Origin: Athripsodes cinereus
Lineage: Eukaryota; Arthropoda; Insecta; Trichoptera; Leptoceridae
Direction: 5' to 3'
NCBI GenBank assembly: GCA_947579605.1
Contig: OX388307.1
Location: 13,741,237 to 13,805,236, forward strand
DNA: 64,000 bases
Shown here piece by piece: positions 11,995-23,802 of the stretch. The position numbers and the translations under genes are program-made. The notes below the pieces were generated by a model. It was not told where the DNA came from, did no database searches, and saw nothing but the letters and a program-made list of their open reading frames with translations. Each line of letters begins with the position of its first letter. The first letter of the stretch is position 1.

Positions 11995-12203
11995 TTATCA
12001 TCTCGTCTCTCAACAGGGCAGACACCAATCGCCTTCATTCGAAGAGTCTCCGCACCGATTGAGTTATCTCTTTCCACGACATTCCTAGTTGTCATAGGAA
12101 CGAAATATTGTGAAAGAGGGACGACGTTCGGGCCGTCAAAATCCTTGTGTATGTGTGATCTTTTTGGCCAACTTTCACTGGACATTTTCAAAACATGGCC
12201 CAA
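11841..12203 (-). CDS. Unrecognised 120-codon open frame over the dispersed repeat, copy 2
   Basis: The frame covers the second copy of the dispersed repeat (11995-12137; first copy 4235-4380). The repeat-derived part is residues of the type DGPNVVPLSQYFVPM and RDNSIGAETLRMKAIGVCPV, which look more protein-like than the AT-driven ends. The related copy at 4235 has stops in this frame. This could be a fragment of a transposon ORF or chance openness in a GC-richer repeat. I recognise no domain and see no initiation or splice context. Confidence 0.25.
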   Translation of the reverse strand: MGHVLKMSSESWPKRSHIHKDFDGPNVVPLSQYFVPMTTRNVVERDNSIGAETLRMKAIGVCPVERRDDNDLITLFFISLNLLLKNKYSCIAFGITLYSLGTHLILLPLISPIFSENEVH

Positions 12204-15200
12204 CCAGGACCATCGTCTCCCATCTATTTCTAAGCCGTTTGTTTATACTATAAATAAAATAGTAAGTTCTGGGAAACAGTAAAGATACATCAAAAAATCT
12301 AACGTATACTTTCAATATTAGCGACGATATACAAATAACAATGTAATTGGGAAGATGATGATTGATGCCATGTATTGGCGCCATTTAATAACTTGTTGTT
12401 TGACTGTCTCAAGGACATTTAAGAAAACGGCAATTTTCAGTTTATACTCGTAATTTTGGGATTGTTTTGAAAATATGTTACAACAGTGAAAATAACCACA
12501 CATTTTTTAAGTACATTACTGTTCACATCTACAAATTGAACACTTACAAAAATATATTACGCACATAGTATCGTTACCGAGCTCATTAAGAAAGTTTTGT
12601 GTGTAATTTTATAGCGACATGCCTACATAAGTAGTTGTTGGATGTGAGTAAAATAAATTTGAATTACCTAGTGTAGACCAGTGTGTAAAAGTTCCCAATA
12701 GGGTCGTTAGCCAAAGAGTGAAATTGTTCTAAAATTTTCAGCGTTTTAGTTGTTCGAATCTCTAACATTTAACATTGCACACTTACAATATAATATGAGG
12801 GTTATTTGTGTACTTGCTTGCGTAAACTTTATATAAAATCATTGAAATACATGACACATGTTGAGTTGACACAACACTTCACATGGTGTGTAATAGCGCT
12901 GATGTTGCTAGGAGGAAATAACGGCTAATGTATTCCTGCAAATAGTTTAATGATGCGCATACACGTATACCTTCCAGACTCTATTATCGATAACTTAGTA
13001 ATAATTTTGTAAAAATTACGTATTTTTTATTGTGTTTTTATTCATCACTTATTTGTATGTGGTGCTCAAAAAAACTTTCCAGACGGTATCAATATATTGA
13101 AGACTCCCTCCCATACCGCAATATATCAGAAGTCGACAGTCTTCTATTTATTCGCTTTTCGTATAAAACGAATTTTTTGTCCTCAGGGACGGGGTCTAGA
13201 GACATCTTGAAGGACTGGTTGGCCACAACCGCTTTGTGAGAATATTTTATGCTACATTTACGTCTTCGATGCTCCTCTTAAAGAAATAAAATGCAATCAC
13301 GACCAAATCAAACATAATAAATAAAGATAAACAACACTAACCAATAAACGACCCAAACAAATAACAAACAAGCATAATTATTAACATACACAGTATCCTA
13401 TTTCAGGCCAGACACAAAAGTAAGGTGTCCACAGATTTGTTATTGAGCTTTCAGAATGTGAGATCCGAGAATCTTTTGCAGTTTTATTTGTTGCATAGAA
13501 TTCAGAACCGTTGTATCAAAATTCTGGTCAGTATTAATCCTGGCTTAAATGGAAAGGCTTTGGGCGTTATAATAATTCTAATTTTGCCTTTCTAGTGACA
13601 TATTTAGAATACAAATACAACGAACAGCCTATGACGCAATCTGCGTTGAAGATAAACTTCAGACTGGTCGGAGACATCTTTATTATTCTTCAGGGAGCTC
13701 ACTTTTATGGACGTGAAGTGAAAACACTAAAACACTGTCATGACATAACTAAATATAATACCTTAAGAAGGCTTAACATAATAATAAGTGTCAACAGAAT
13801 ACATCTTGCACAAGGTCACTGATACTGTATATCATTGAAGCCGTATTTTATATGAGTATATATGTAATATATAGCAAATTATTTGACTTGGCAAAGACGT
13901 GGAATGTCAAAACCCGGGTCACCTTAATAAAAATTGCATTTTTAATTGTTTTCTACGGGAGAACGAGAGACGCATAGAATCTCTAAAAAATAGACTACTG
14001 ATAATCTACAAACAAAATATTTTTGTTTGTTAAATAGCATAGAAATAACTGTTTTTATGAGCACTATTCTATTCTATGTTTATCATAAAAAAATTACTTC
14101 CGAGTTGAAATTATCTAAGTAATATTTTAAAGTGATTTTATTCAAATAAATGAAGACGCTCGAAAATTACCAGAAATAAGGGGAAAATACATTTTTACAG
14201 GAATTCCATACACAAAATATAAAAAAATAAACACCACATGGTTTGAATTATGTCTGCATAGAAAACATGTAAATTATCTCGTAATTTTTCGCGAGAAACC
14301 TACCATGAAAAAGAAACCATATAATCATATCCTCTGATGATATCCTGATTATTTAACATTTCACACACATTATGAATCCTATTACATTTCTTGCAAAATA
14401 CACTCATAAATAATATTATTTTCTCGGCAAAATGAGTAAATAAAAGATACCACTATGAAACGAAATGTGTGAAAATATTATTATACGTATTTATACATCA
14501 AGATGTTGTAAACGCAAAGATGGTATAGGCAAGCGTATATACCTATTGTTACAAAACAGGTTTCATTGTTTTGTGGTTAAGGTATATATGTAGGTACACA
14601 GAATGTCTTCAGAATAACTAAAGCTAATTAAAACTTTTACATTGTAACTTACAAATAGCTCATACATAAATGAGGCATACAATCAAGTCTGAATATTTGA
14701 TGATTTATATACGTTTTTGTTATAGGTATGCGTTGAATCCACTAGTTAACAGGAGATACCTGTAAAAAGACGGGTTGAATCATCCTTCTGTTGACTTACT
14801 CAATCCTAACAATACAAGCATATTGTTTATTACGAGAGTGCTTGGACTGTATTTGGATGGAAATAACTACAATTTTTTTTAAAACGCATATAGAATTACA
14901 AAATTGTAAAGGATGCTTATTCTCGAGTACCTACAAATGTATGATCTTAATATTCTGAGATTTATAAAAATGAAATGTGTACCAACTGTCCAAGAGAGCT
15001 GTAAAAAATGGGTCTTTTTCAGTATTATTATTTGTTTCTTAATAAATATATTCATAAAAGTTTAACTTTTAAACTGAAAGTATTTAAGTTGACAAAAAAT
15101 ATGATGACGAAATAAATATTCTTAAAAATAAGTAATAAATGAAATTTTCTGGATTTCAAAACAATGTACAGTTGGAAATATCACGATCTTTATGATATAA

Positions 15201-15391
15201 AATATGAATGTATTTAAAATAATAATCTGGGAAATATCAAAATGCTTGCAATTGCAATGGAGCGTTGCAAACGAGGAGTAGATTCACTTTAGGGGCAAAG
15301 CTATTCAGGTAGTAATTAGAAGTAATTTAAGCTTTTCATAATGTTGGGATTGGAAAAAGATAAGAGATCTACTTAACGATATCCATCTGGG
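12138..15391. other. AT-rich stretch without a recognised gene
   Basis: Short frames at 13030-13239 (+, 69 codons) and 13595-13822 (+, 75 codons) have somewhat mixed residue composition but no domain, motif or splice context that I can support. No long inverted repeat was found. Confidence 0.45.
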
Positions 15392-15407
15392 GTGACCTAA
15401 AGGTCAC
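15392..15407. promoter_or_regulatory. Perfect palindrome resembling an everted nuclear-receptor site
   Basis: GTGACCTAAAGGTCAC is a perfect 16 bp palindrome holding two nuclear-receptor half-sites (TGACCT and AGGTCA) everted with a two-base spacer. Insect hormone receptors use AGGTCA half-sites. A single isolated site in AT-rich DNA with no gene nearby may be coincidence. Confidence 0.25.
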
Positions 15408-15963
15408 TTATTTACTAGATCGGCAAGCAATGAAATCTCTTAAAAGATGAATACCTGTATTTCGTTTTATTCATGCACCTTCTATTGAAATAACTTAATT
15501 TGGTTATTTCTATTATGACATGAGCAAAATTATTTATGTGTGATTTATAATTTATTTTAAGTAGTAATAAAATTTAATAATATCCTACCCTTTATATATT
15601 AAATAATAATAGGAAATATTATTTTATTTGTAAATAAATAAACTCGTATTAAGAATTAAAAAAAAATGTGGGTACGTTTTAGAAATTTACAAGTCATGCG
15701 TATAGCTGGGTGAGAACTAAAAAGGTTCAAAGATAAGAAATTATATTACAGATTTTTATTTAATTTTATCGAAAGTGCATTCAGATTCCCAATTTACGAA
15801 AATTTTCCATGAGGTGATCAACCACTTGATGAATTTTCTCAAATAACATTCAAAGACTGTAGTAGTAAAACGGGAAAATATTTGGTTTTCATAAAAACAA
15901 AAATGATACTAAGCAACTGAAAGAAAGGGTAAGAAACGAAAACAGAAATAAAGCTGACTATTA

Positions 15964-16420
15964 ATGTCTCTATGCGATTCAGCAACACTTCTACGAAGTG
16001 GTTTGAATTTAAAAGATTCACGTTGTGTAGTGTATAAGACACCCAGTGAAAACGTTGTAGAGAGAGACGGAAACGTTAAAGCTCTCAGATCGATATTGGT
16101 CGGTCGCCATGGAAACAGCTGGGGATACGAGACGCAACAAGATCGGACTAGTAGCTTTGGACGTAAACGCATTATACGTGTACGTGATACTAGGTTATGT
16201 AATACTAACACGCTCTTTTTCATTCTACTATGCCACCGCATCGTACAACAACTACTCGTATGACAACCTACAGTTACTACTACACTATACTGCGTGACCT
16301 GACTGGAGCGAGAGACTGCACCTGCTGCGGTTAAACCACGCCGAGTCTGGGATTCAAAGAATTCTTCCTTTACAAACTTTTTTATAACCACGCGAAGCAT
16401 TCCGCTTAATCTGACAGCAT
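15964..16420. promoter_or_regulatory. GC-richer island with X-box-like site; candidate promoter or first exon
   Basis: This block has more CpG-containing words than its surroundings and holds overlapping open frames on both strands, including the longest in the window (15909-16400, minus, 163 codons). None shows a domain. GTCGCCATGGAAAC at 16102-16115 fits the RFX X-box pattern (GTNNCC-AT-RGNAAC), followed by an E-box CAGCTG. A promoter or non-coding first exon would explain the composition, as would a decayed transposon. No splice donor could be chosen with confidence. Confidence 0.25.
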
Positions 16421-17503
16421 TACGTAATCAGTAAGCGTCTTGTTTATGCGTATAATGAAAATGTAGAAAGAATTGAAATATTATTCCAAGCGTAATATAA
16501 CAATTTATTTATACCTAATAAACACAATATTCAATTTTCACTCACAACTGTTACCTCGGTACATAAGCTTTCGTATTTAATCCATAAATATTAAAGAAAA
16601 TTGTAAACAAATAAAATATTTTCTCACGACATAATAAAATATTGTTTGTGTGGGATGATACTATTATACATGTCATATGTATACAAAGAGTTTGACAGGC
16701 AATGCCAACAACGTAACGTTAACGGTTTGGTGGCGCTTGAATGAATCAACAGAATTTGAAATAGTCATGTCACGATTATACTAATATCATGATAAATAGA
16801 TTGACGTGTAAATAAACCATTATACTCGTAATATAATAGTACGTGGGAATGTTTACTAACATTGATACATGTAACATGTAACAAACACCTTTCAATAATT
16901 CAAGGGTGAATTTATATATAAACATTATACAATTTATTACATACCATTTTTTATGATCTTTTTTAGATATTACAAATAATTGGAAGAAGTCGCTTCAAGG
17001 TGATAATCTCTCCACTATATTATATATTTAGGTATTATATCGTCCTAGTACCTTCAATTTGTATTGTTTTGTCAACACTCTTATATAATGATGATGTGCA
17101 AAAAGATAAAGTAAATAATTAAAGAAAAATAATTATAATGAGAAATTAATAAATTTTTCGTTTTTTTTTTCAATTCAATTTCAATCTTTATATTCAATCA
17201 TCTAGCCTGTGATAATTCACACCTAGATATTAAAAATATGTATTAAAAGAATAAATAAGCAATATTTATGAAAACACTTTTATATTCTCAATATCTATAG
17301 ACATCTTTCTTATTTTACTATTCGATGCATGAAATTTCTTTCTTGAAATAAATGGCTTAAGAACAACAATCTCATAACCAATCAATACAGCTTTTTTTTC
17401 TTTTAAATTTGTATGTTTCATTAATTTCTTTATTCCTTACTGCTCATTAATTACAAGTAATTTTACTTAAAACTATGAAAAAATCAAATACAATCAATAA
17501 ACA
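16421..17503. other. AT-rich stretch, nothing recognised
   Basis: No repeat family, RNA gene or exon-like segment was found. Confidence 0.4.
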
Positions 17504-17547
17504 GAGGACGAGTTTATCGCACAGGCACGGTTTTTCCAACTAACGCA
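17504..17547 (-). mobile_element. LINE 3' tail fragment (GTTGGAAGATATCGC family)
   Basis: The minus strand reads GTTAGTTGGAAAAACCGTGCC then TGCGATAAACTCGTCCTC, the conserved head of the tail family. Only about 44 bp are recognisable. Confidence 0.5.
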
Positions 17548-18298
17548 ATTTCATTAAATTTCGTTATAAAAATTTCATAATATTATAATTATATTTACAA
17601 CAAGTAATGTTAACATTCTTCATCTTTGTGTATTTTATATGATGAATACATTTTTCGTCATAAGAAAATATATGAATAATATTCTACACATTTTGCATAT
17701 TAAAATTTAAAAAAAGTGAAATATCTGTAGAAATCATTTTCCAGAATGAATACACATATAGAGACAGCTGATTTGCTAAAGAATATTTTTTTGAGCTATG
17801 TTATTCATAAAATATTATATTTTTCAAATTATTCACACCCAAATGGCAACGCAATCGCAGGCGGAGTAACAATAACTAAAGGTAATTCATTTACGTATGG
17901 AGCTATAGGTACAGTTAACATTTTTATTTTGACTAGTCTGAGTCTTTGGATCGTTTGATTAACTGAAAATCTTATACAGTAATTTTATATCACTGATATA
18001 TTGTTAAAATAAAAAGAAAACATTTTTTTTAATTCATTATCTTATACTTAATTATAAATAATATATAAGAATGCCGCAGCGGTTTGAACTAAAAACTTTA
18101 ACTTACTAGCTATTGAGTTATTCATTTAATAGGGAACTTTCACAATTTTTTATTTTAAGCTCAAAAAAAGTACTAAAAATTAGAAAAATTATGGTGTTAT
18201 TTTTTTTTCAACATGCATTTTTAAGGCTTTTATCACCATTTGAAAAAGCAATTTTCGCCCCACGGCGCAAAACGGTTCACCCACGACGGAATGTATGT

Positions 18299-18322
18299 GT
18301 GACGTCACAATGCGCTAGTACT
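18299..18322. repeat. Left subterminal inverted repeat with CRE-like TGACGTCA
   Basis: A 24 bp segment centred on TGACGTCA and ATGCGCTAGT occurs again inverted at 19530-19553 with 21 of 24 matches. It lies just upstream of the THAP-domain exon. Inverted repeats bracketing a THAP sequence fit the architecture of THAP-transposase DNA transposons. True terminal repeats and a target-site duplication could not be located. Confidence 0.5.
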
Positions 18323-18430
18323 GCTCGCCGCCCGGATAGCTAGTCGAATTTCGTAGGGTTGCGTGACGGAAGCCGGTGTTTGCGTTTAAATTTCAATAAT
18401 TTGGTATCGATAACATTTATTTAAAATATA

Positions 18431-18634
18431 ATGAATACATCAAGGACTCATCACAAATATCGTTCAGTTCCATGGTGTGTAAACACGTCTGTAACTACTC
18501 CAGAAAAAGCGTTTATTTCGATCCCTAAGCCAATGCAAGTGCGTCGTAAATGGTACAAAACTATGAAAAAAGACTTTTCAAATAGCAAAATTTCTACAAA
18601 ATTAACTGTTTTTTGTTCCAAAGATTACTTCTGT
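18431..18634 (+). pseudogene. Decayed THAP-domain exon, probably from a DNA transposon
   Basis: Sixty-eight codons from an ATG end at a consensus splice donor (GTAAGT at 18635). The THAP layout is visible: SVPWCVNTS with the second zinc-ligand Cys, TPEKAFISIPKP with the conserved Phe and Pro, a conserved Trp in RRKWYKTM, and VFCSKDYF at the third-ligand Cys. The first Cys is absent and the final His position holds Asp, so zinc binding is doubtful. THAP domains are DNA-binding and are found in P-type and related transposases and in host factors derived from them. The next 300 bases hold a LINE insertion and I could not identify a downstream transposase exon. Confidence 0.6.
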
Positions 18635-18718
18635 GTAAGTACTTTGTATGATTATGTATTTTTAAGTTAAATTATTTTGTTGTGTGAATCGCTATTTATC
18701 TAATAAAAATAACTCGCC

Positions 18719-19030
18719 CGGCATCAGTTAAGATGGTCTGGACATGTTGAGCGTATGTACGATGAAAGGATGACAAAGAGGATTTATTTATCTGAAAGAG
18801 GGGGTATGAGGAAGTGTGGACGTCCAAGAACCACGTGGCTTGATCACGTGGATCAAATTCTTAAGTAAGGACACGTGTTTAGTAGGAGAAATCGGCGTGC
18901 ATGTATGAGAAACTGGATGAATGTAGAGGAAGCGAAAGAAGTATGTAAGGATAGATCTATGTGGCGTTCCGTTCTCTCTGCCTACCCCACCTGGGACGTG
19001 GCGTGAGGGTATAGTATAGTAAAGTAAGTG
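18719..19030 (+). pseudogene. LINE reverse-transcriptase C-terminus and 3' end
   Basis: This is the best copy of its family. The frame reads RHQLRWSGHVERM, then a KCGRPRTTWLDHVDQILK block, RRACMRNWMNVEEAKEVCK and SMWRSVLSAYPTWDVA before TGA at 19004-19006. LRWxGHVxRM followed by GRPRxxW is the hallmark C-terminal pattern of many insect non-LTR reverse transcriptases. One in-frame TAA (18866-18868) breaks it. The 3' end GGCGTGAGGGTATAGTATAG closely resembles the 3' end of the SINE family found at 46186 and elsewhere. It lies inside the THAP element, so it is the younger insertion. Confidence 0.8.
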
Positions 19031-19529
19031 AATATTAAAAATTTAACCAAATTATGTGCCTTTTAACGGAGCCATTGTCAAACTAACATAGTTCTACCTC
19101 CATTTAAACAGACGGCGCTTGTCCTAAAAAACACTACAAATCTTAAGTTGTTTAGAGACATCATGATAAACTTGCACCAAATGGGTTACCTTTATAGGTA
19201 TATGTGCTTTTTAGTATTTATTTAACAGAAAACAACAATAGTTTGACACTGAGCAATATTTGTACGTATAATTTTATAAGTCAGGTAGGTACAAATCACT
19301 CAAATATGAACACAAAGCGTTCCTGTAAGACGTTAGGTTTGAACATACGCTTTTTAGCACTTATATACATGAAAAAGCAGAGAGGATTCATAAAAATCAT
19401 GAAAAATAAAACACATGAGCACATTTGAATCGTTTAAAACTTTAAAATATACAAGTAACTTGCGCGCCTCTATCTCCGATCAACACAGAAAACACCGAGA
19501 AATGATAACAAAGTAGCTGCGTCGAAGCT
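19031..19529. other. Remainder of the THAP element, no exon recognised
   Basis: A 74-codon frame (19204-19428 +) has no recognisable transposase motif. The segment lies between the LINE insertion and the right inverted repeat, so it may be non-coding or decayed transposon interior. Confidence 0.35.
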
Positions 19530-19553
19530 AGCACTAGCGCATGATGACGTCAC
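19530..19553. repeat. Right subterminal inverted repeat with CRE-like TGACGTCA
   Basis: This is the inverted partner of 18299-18322, containing ACTAGCGCAT and TGACGTCAC. The two copies bracket about 1.2 kb that holds the THAP exon and a later LINE insertion. Confidence 0.5.
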
Positions 19554-20917
19554 AACGTAAAGATTCAATAACAGGGCGTTTTAAATTTAGACAGAAAACA
19601 GGGATTTTTAAATTGAAAATAATGAATGAAAAGTTTTATTTTATGATTTATTATTAGAATATTCGTGATCAGCGTAACTTTATCAATATAAATTGATAAC
19701 TTTTATTTCATATTCCTCACGCATGCATGTTCCCTATTATCCTAAATTACTCGCAAATGGGTGGGTGAACTTGAGAATAATAGAATTGAATATCTGTTTA
19801 TTGATACAATAGACGACTGATGCCTCTTATTTATAATAGAACATAATAATACGAAAAAACAAATCTCATAAAATAATAAATATTACATAACATTTATAGA
19901 AAATTCACGTATAATCAAAATTAAAAAAAATAGCATTATCACTATTGGTGTATCATATCACTTTGGTATTTGTTCACTACTCAGCATCACATATTATGTC
20001 AAATATTCGTATTAACTTCATATATATTTGATTTTGATTGTTCTGTTTAAATCATTCGTAATCCAAAATTTATGGATAGTAAAAGCAGATAATTTGAAAC
20101 ATTTTATTATTAAACAAAAAATAAAGTGGTAAAAAGAAATTGATAAAAGTAATTTAAAAGAATGACTCATAAGTATGTCTTTTAGATTGGTTGAATTTAA
20201 AATTAAAAATGAGTGAAATAAAAAAAAATGAATAAAAGAGTGTTGAAAACCAATTTGGAAATCAAAATATTTGCAGAGTATGATCCCGTTAAATACCCTT
20301 GGCATTATAAGAAAAAAACATAAAATGTTTTCAGACTTTCTTGATCCTGTATAATATTATTAAAAAAGAATCAAATTCAACAGAACGTTTCAATAAAAGG
20401 TAAAACCATAACTCAATGGATATTTTTTTAGAATCATATTATAAATTCTTAGAATTATTAACTCAAAGTTAAAGATAAATTATGCTTTTGCCTATATGAA
20501 TTATGAAGACATTTAAATTTCATGATTTGAATTTATATGGACAATGGATTTTGTTGGAACTACAGCTATCGCCTCAAGTTTCATGCATTTCAGACAAAAT
20601 TTGTAAAATAATAAATCTTGGACAGAGAAAACATATTTTTCAGAAATAGATTTAAACTTAAATGATTGCGTGTCGAAAGTGTCGAAACTATTATATAATG
20701 TTGAAATATTTTTTATACCTATAATTTGTATATACTGTAATGCGTTATGCTGACTACGGGATTAAATAAAATAATATCACATTAAATGTGGCAAAGTCCT
20801 AAATAAATGTCTCAATAATAAATATACTGAAATATTTCTATTAATTAACAAATATCTGGTAAATGTTAGAAAAATATGTCAGAAGTTGAAGTAGGTCGTA
20901 GTCTGCGTATTGTATTT
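19554..20917. other. AT-rich stretch, nothing recognised
   Basis: A minus-strand frame at 20018-20305 (95 codons) is Phe/Ile/Leu/Lys-rich and looks AT-driven. No motif was found. Confidence 0.4.
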
Positions 20918-21035
20918 ACTACTATAGATGACTCGCACACATTGAATTGCTCAGAAAAATGGACATTAATATTTTTGCCTAGTCTGAGGATCGTGCGATC
21001 GTGCGATTCAATGTGTGCGAGTCATCTATAGTAGT
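20918..21035. mobile_element. Foldback with perfect 30 bp arms
   Basis: The arms at 20918-20947 and 21006-21035 are perfect reverse complements (ACTACTATAGATGACTCGCA then CACATTGAAT in the left arm). The complementarity continues loosely as GCTCAGA against TCTGAGGATCG. The right side carries a short iteration of GATCGTGC. The perfect match suggests a fairly young foldback. Confidence 0.75.
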
Positions 21036-21399
21036 TCAAAACTTAATTTGATTGACATCCACACTTCTTAGCAAGTAAAATCCAGTTTTCAAAACACAAC
21101 AGACTGTGTTACATACAATAGTATTGTATTTACATTAGGGAATATAAACAATAATATGCGAGATACGGAATCCCTCGAATATGTAATTAAAAGGATATTA
21201 ATTGGGACCTGGTAGATACTGCCTGTGTCCAGTTTCAGTTTATAGACACGGTAGATGTGAGTACGATACCCCTTTCCCAGACTTGATTTTAAGTGCTGGC
21301 GGAGGACTTGGAATTTCTCAATAATGAAATTACTCTAAGTATCGAATTAGTATGACTTGAAATAGGTACTCGTAATTAATTTTAAATTAAAATATTTAT
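21036..21399. other. AT-rich stretch with no assignment
   Basis: A mildly GC-richer patch near 21210-21310 was inspected and not assigned. Confidence 0.35.
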
Positions 21400-22360
21400 A
21401 TAAGTTTCTGTGTTTTTTTAGTTTTATAATTTTCATGTTTTATGTAATTTTTATTACTTGATGGAGGATTTTCAGTGTAGGTATCTTCTGATCTCCAAGT
21501 AAGTTTAATACTGATCGCATGTGTTTGTTTAGGATTTTGTATTTTTGATGTACTCATATAAGTCGCTATACCAACTACTTTAGTAATTTCATCATTTTTG
21601 TGAGAATTTTCTTATTTTTGTCCTTTTTTTTCATAATGGGTCATATACCATCTGAGTTGCTTGTCTTCAATGAGTTCAATTTTTTTTTGTGATTAGGTCA
21701 GTATGTATTGAATTATCATATTTTTTTTCTAACTTCCTATTTTAATTTAATTTTAATAAAAGGTTTTGTTACCTACAGTAAACTGTCAATATTTCTTCTT
21801 TCTTCTATCTATTAAATCGTAATTATTTGAAGTAAATTTATAAATCTGATTTCTCTGTTTTAAATCGAGTGTCTTGACTGTTACTTGATAATCTTTTGTT
21901 ATTTTTTTCTGATAGATTATTTGTTTCCATGTCATGTAAAGCTCTCAGTATTCCAATTAACTTTGTGTAGTATTTTTGAATTTTGTCTAGTGTTTTTAAA
22001 TAATCATTTCTATTGTAGGTGATTGCTCAATTTTTTCCTTATTATATTCTATCTCTGGGTTTTGACATTAATTCTAAACAAAGCCTTTAATTTGTGATTA
22101 CTGCATATATTAAAATAATTCAAGACGGAGACATCCTCGCAGATTCTTGCGCTAATTCCAATAATAAGTTGTTTTTTTTGTTTCAGTTCATCTTCACTTC
22201 AAAATCTATTTTCCTCTCGTCTCATAGTTTTTATATTAAGTTTCAAAATTGATTTTGATCACTTTGATATTATTTTTTTCGGATTTTAATGCATTTAATC
22301 AGCAGGAAATCATTGATCAGATATCAAACAACAATGTTACCTATTTTTTACATCTTCTAA
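21400..22360 (-). pseudogene. Degenerate A-rich LINE reverse-transcriptase remnant
   Basis: The plus strand is strikingly T-rich, so the minus strand is A-rich like many LINE ORFs. On the minus strand near 21690-21640, ELIEDKQLRWYD appears, close to the IExxQLRWYGHVxRM pattern of LINE C-termini; it then breaks at an indel where GHV is expected. Further upstream on that strand are open runs such as YLKTLDKIQKYYTKLIGILR and a 46-codon stretch near 22180. Numerous stops show long decay. The clade is not assigned, and outside the QLRWY anchor the call is tentative. Confidence 0.4.
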
Positions 22361-23802
22361 ATTTAATCCCAGCATTTTATGTTTTATGACTCTGTTATAC
22401 TCGTATCGCTGTATATCAAAGTAATAGTATTATATACATAGAGTATCTTTACAACAAAAGGGTGGGATGTCTGGTAAGACAAGAATAAATGTAAGATCTT
22501 CCGTTTGCTATGGAAGTCGCGTTACGGAAATATAGGTACGTACTAACACACATATGTGTTTCCTCTTGTTCTATACATTACATAATGTTACCTCATCCCT
22601 TCCATACGAAGAATAAACGAATATTTTTTTATATACTTATTCTGAATGATACTCCTTTGCTCCGGTTTGTGAAGAGAGAAAGAGTTGTGTTAGGAATGAA
22701 ATAACTTATTTAAATTTGAAAGCTGAATTATGTAAATGATGATTGGGTGGACAAAATTAACATAGGTAGGTACCTATATTTATTTATATCTTGAAGACTA
22801 TGTCTGTGTTATCCAAACAAATGGTTTGAAAATAAATAAGTAGTAAAGAAATATGTTTCATTTTAACCCTTTTAACAATGTACTCTCTCTTAGTTTCTTC
22901 AAGAAAAATATACTGTCACACTACTAACTATACAATATCATCACGGTATAAACCACAAGCGAAGTAACTAGTGGATTAAATGCGCTTTATAATAAACGAA
23001 GCTATAATTTTCGTAATTTCAAAATTTTTAATCGATAATCAAATACACTCGCAACTTATTAAATTTTTTTTAAATAATGTTGTTTTTATTCATAAAATAA
23101 TTTCTCGCAACTATTATTTTAATGAATTTGTGCACCACAAAAGCGTTCATTACTGCGTTTAGTTTTCAAACAGTTTCGTTATTATTGCTGAACAAAATAA
23201 CTTCGTTCATCTGATGCACATTTAAGTATGTACTCGTACATACTTAGTTCATTTTGCACTATATAATACTTAGAAATAAAAATAGTTTAAAAGATTATAT
23301 ATAATAATTAAACTCTTTGCAGTAGATATTCGCAATATAAATCAAGTGTTTTAGAAACACAATAAGTACATACTTACTAGATTTTAATTTGCCCCACGGT
23401 CAGAAACCAGTTAACCATAATATAAAGTTATATATATGTATTGTATGTGATGTTGGTGGCCATCAGAGAATACTTACCTGAAACAAACAAAGAACATTAA
23501 TCAGAAAAAGCTCTCTCTTATATATTTAATAATAACACAAATCTAAAGAAATCTTATGATGATATGATTAGATGGAAGAAATCACTAAGTTTTTTTTTGT
23601 TAATTGTTTTGTTGATTTTGTTTTATGTAAATGATGATGTGGAAGGAGAATAAAATAAATACAATCGATTATGATGCAAAGACAAAGTAAGCATTAGATT
23701 TTTTTTACAAAGGTTAATATACTATTGTTACGTGGAAAGTTATTTAAAAAGGATGCTCATTCACTCAGAATTAATTTAAATGATGAAGGCTCTATACATC
23801 GT
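22361..23802. other. AT-rich stretch, nothing recognised
   Basis: Short frames at 22510-22704 and 22980-23162 (+) show no domain. Several TAGGTACCTA-type motifs occur, for example near 22764. Confidence 0.4.

Noticed and set aside
15909..16400. 163-codon minus-strand frame as a gene
   Set aside because: It is the longest frame, but its residues show no domain or motif, and the plus strand is open in two frames over the same block. I kept it only as a possible island.
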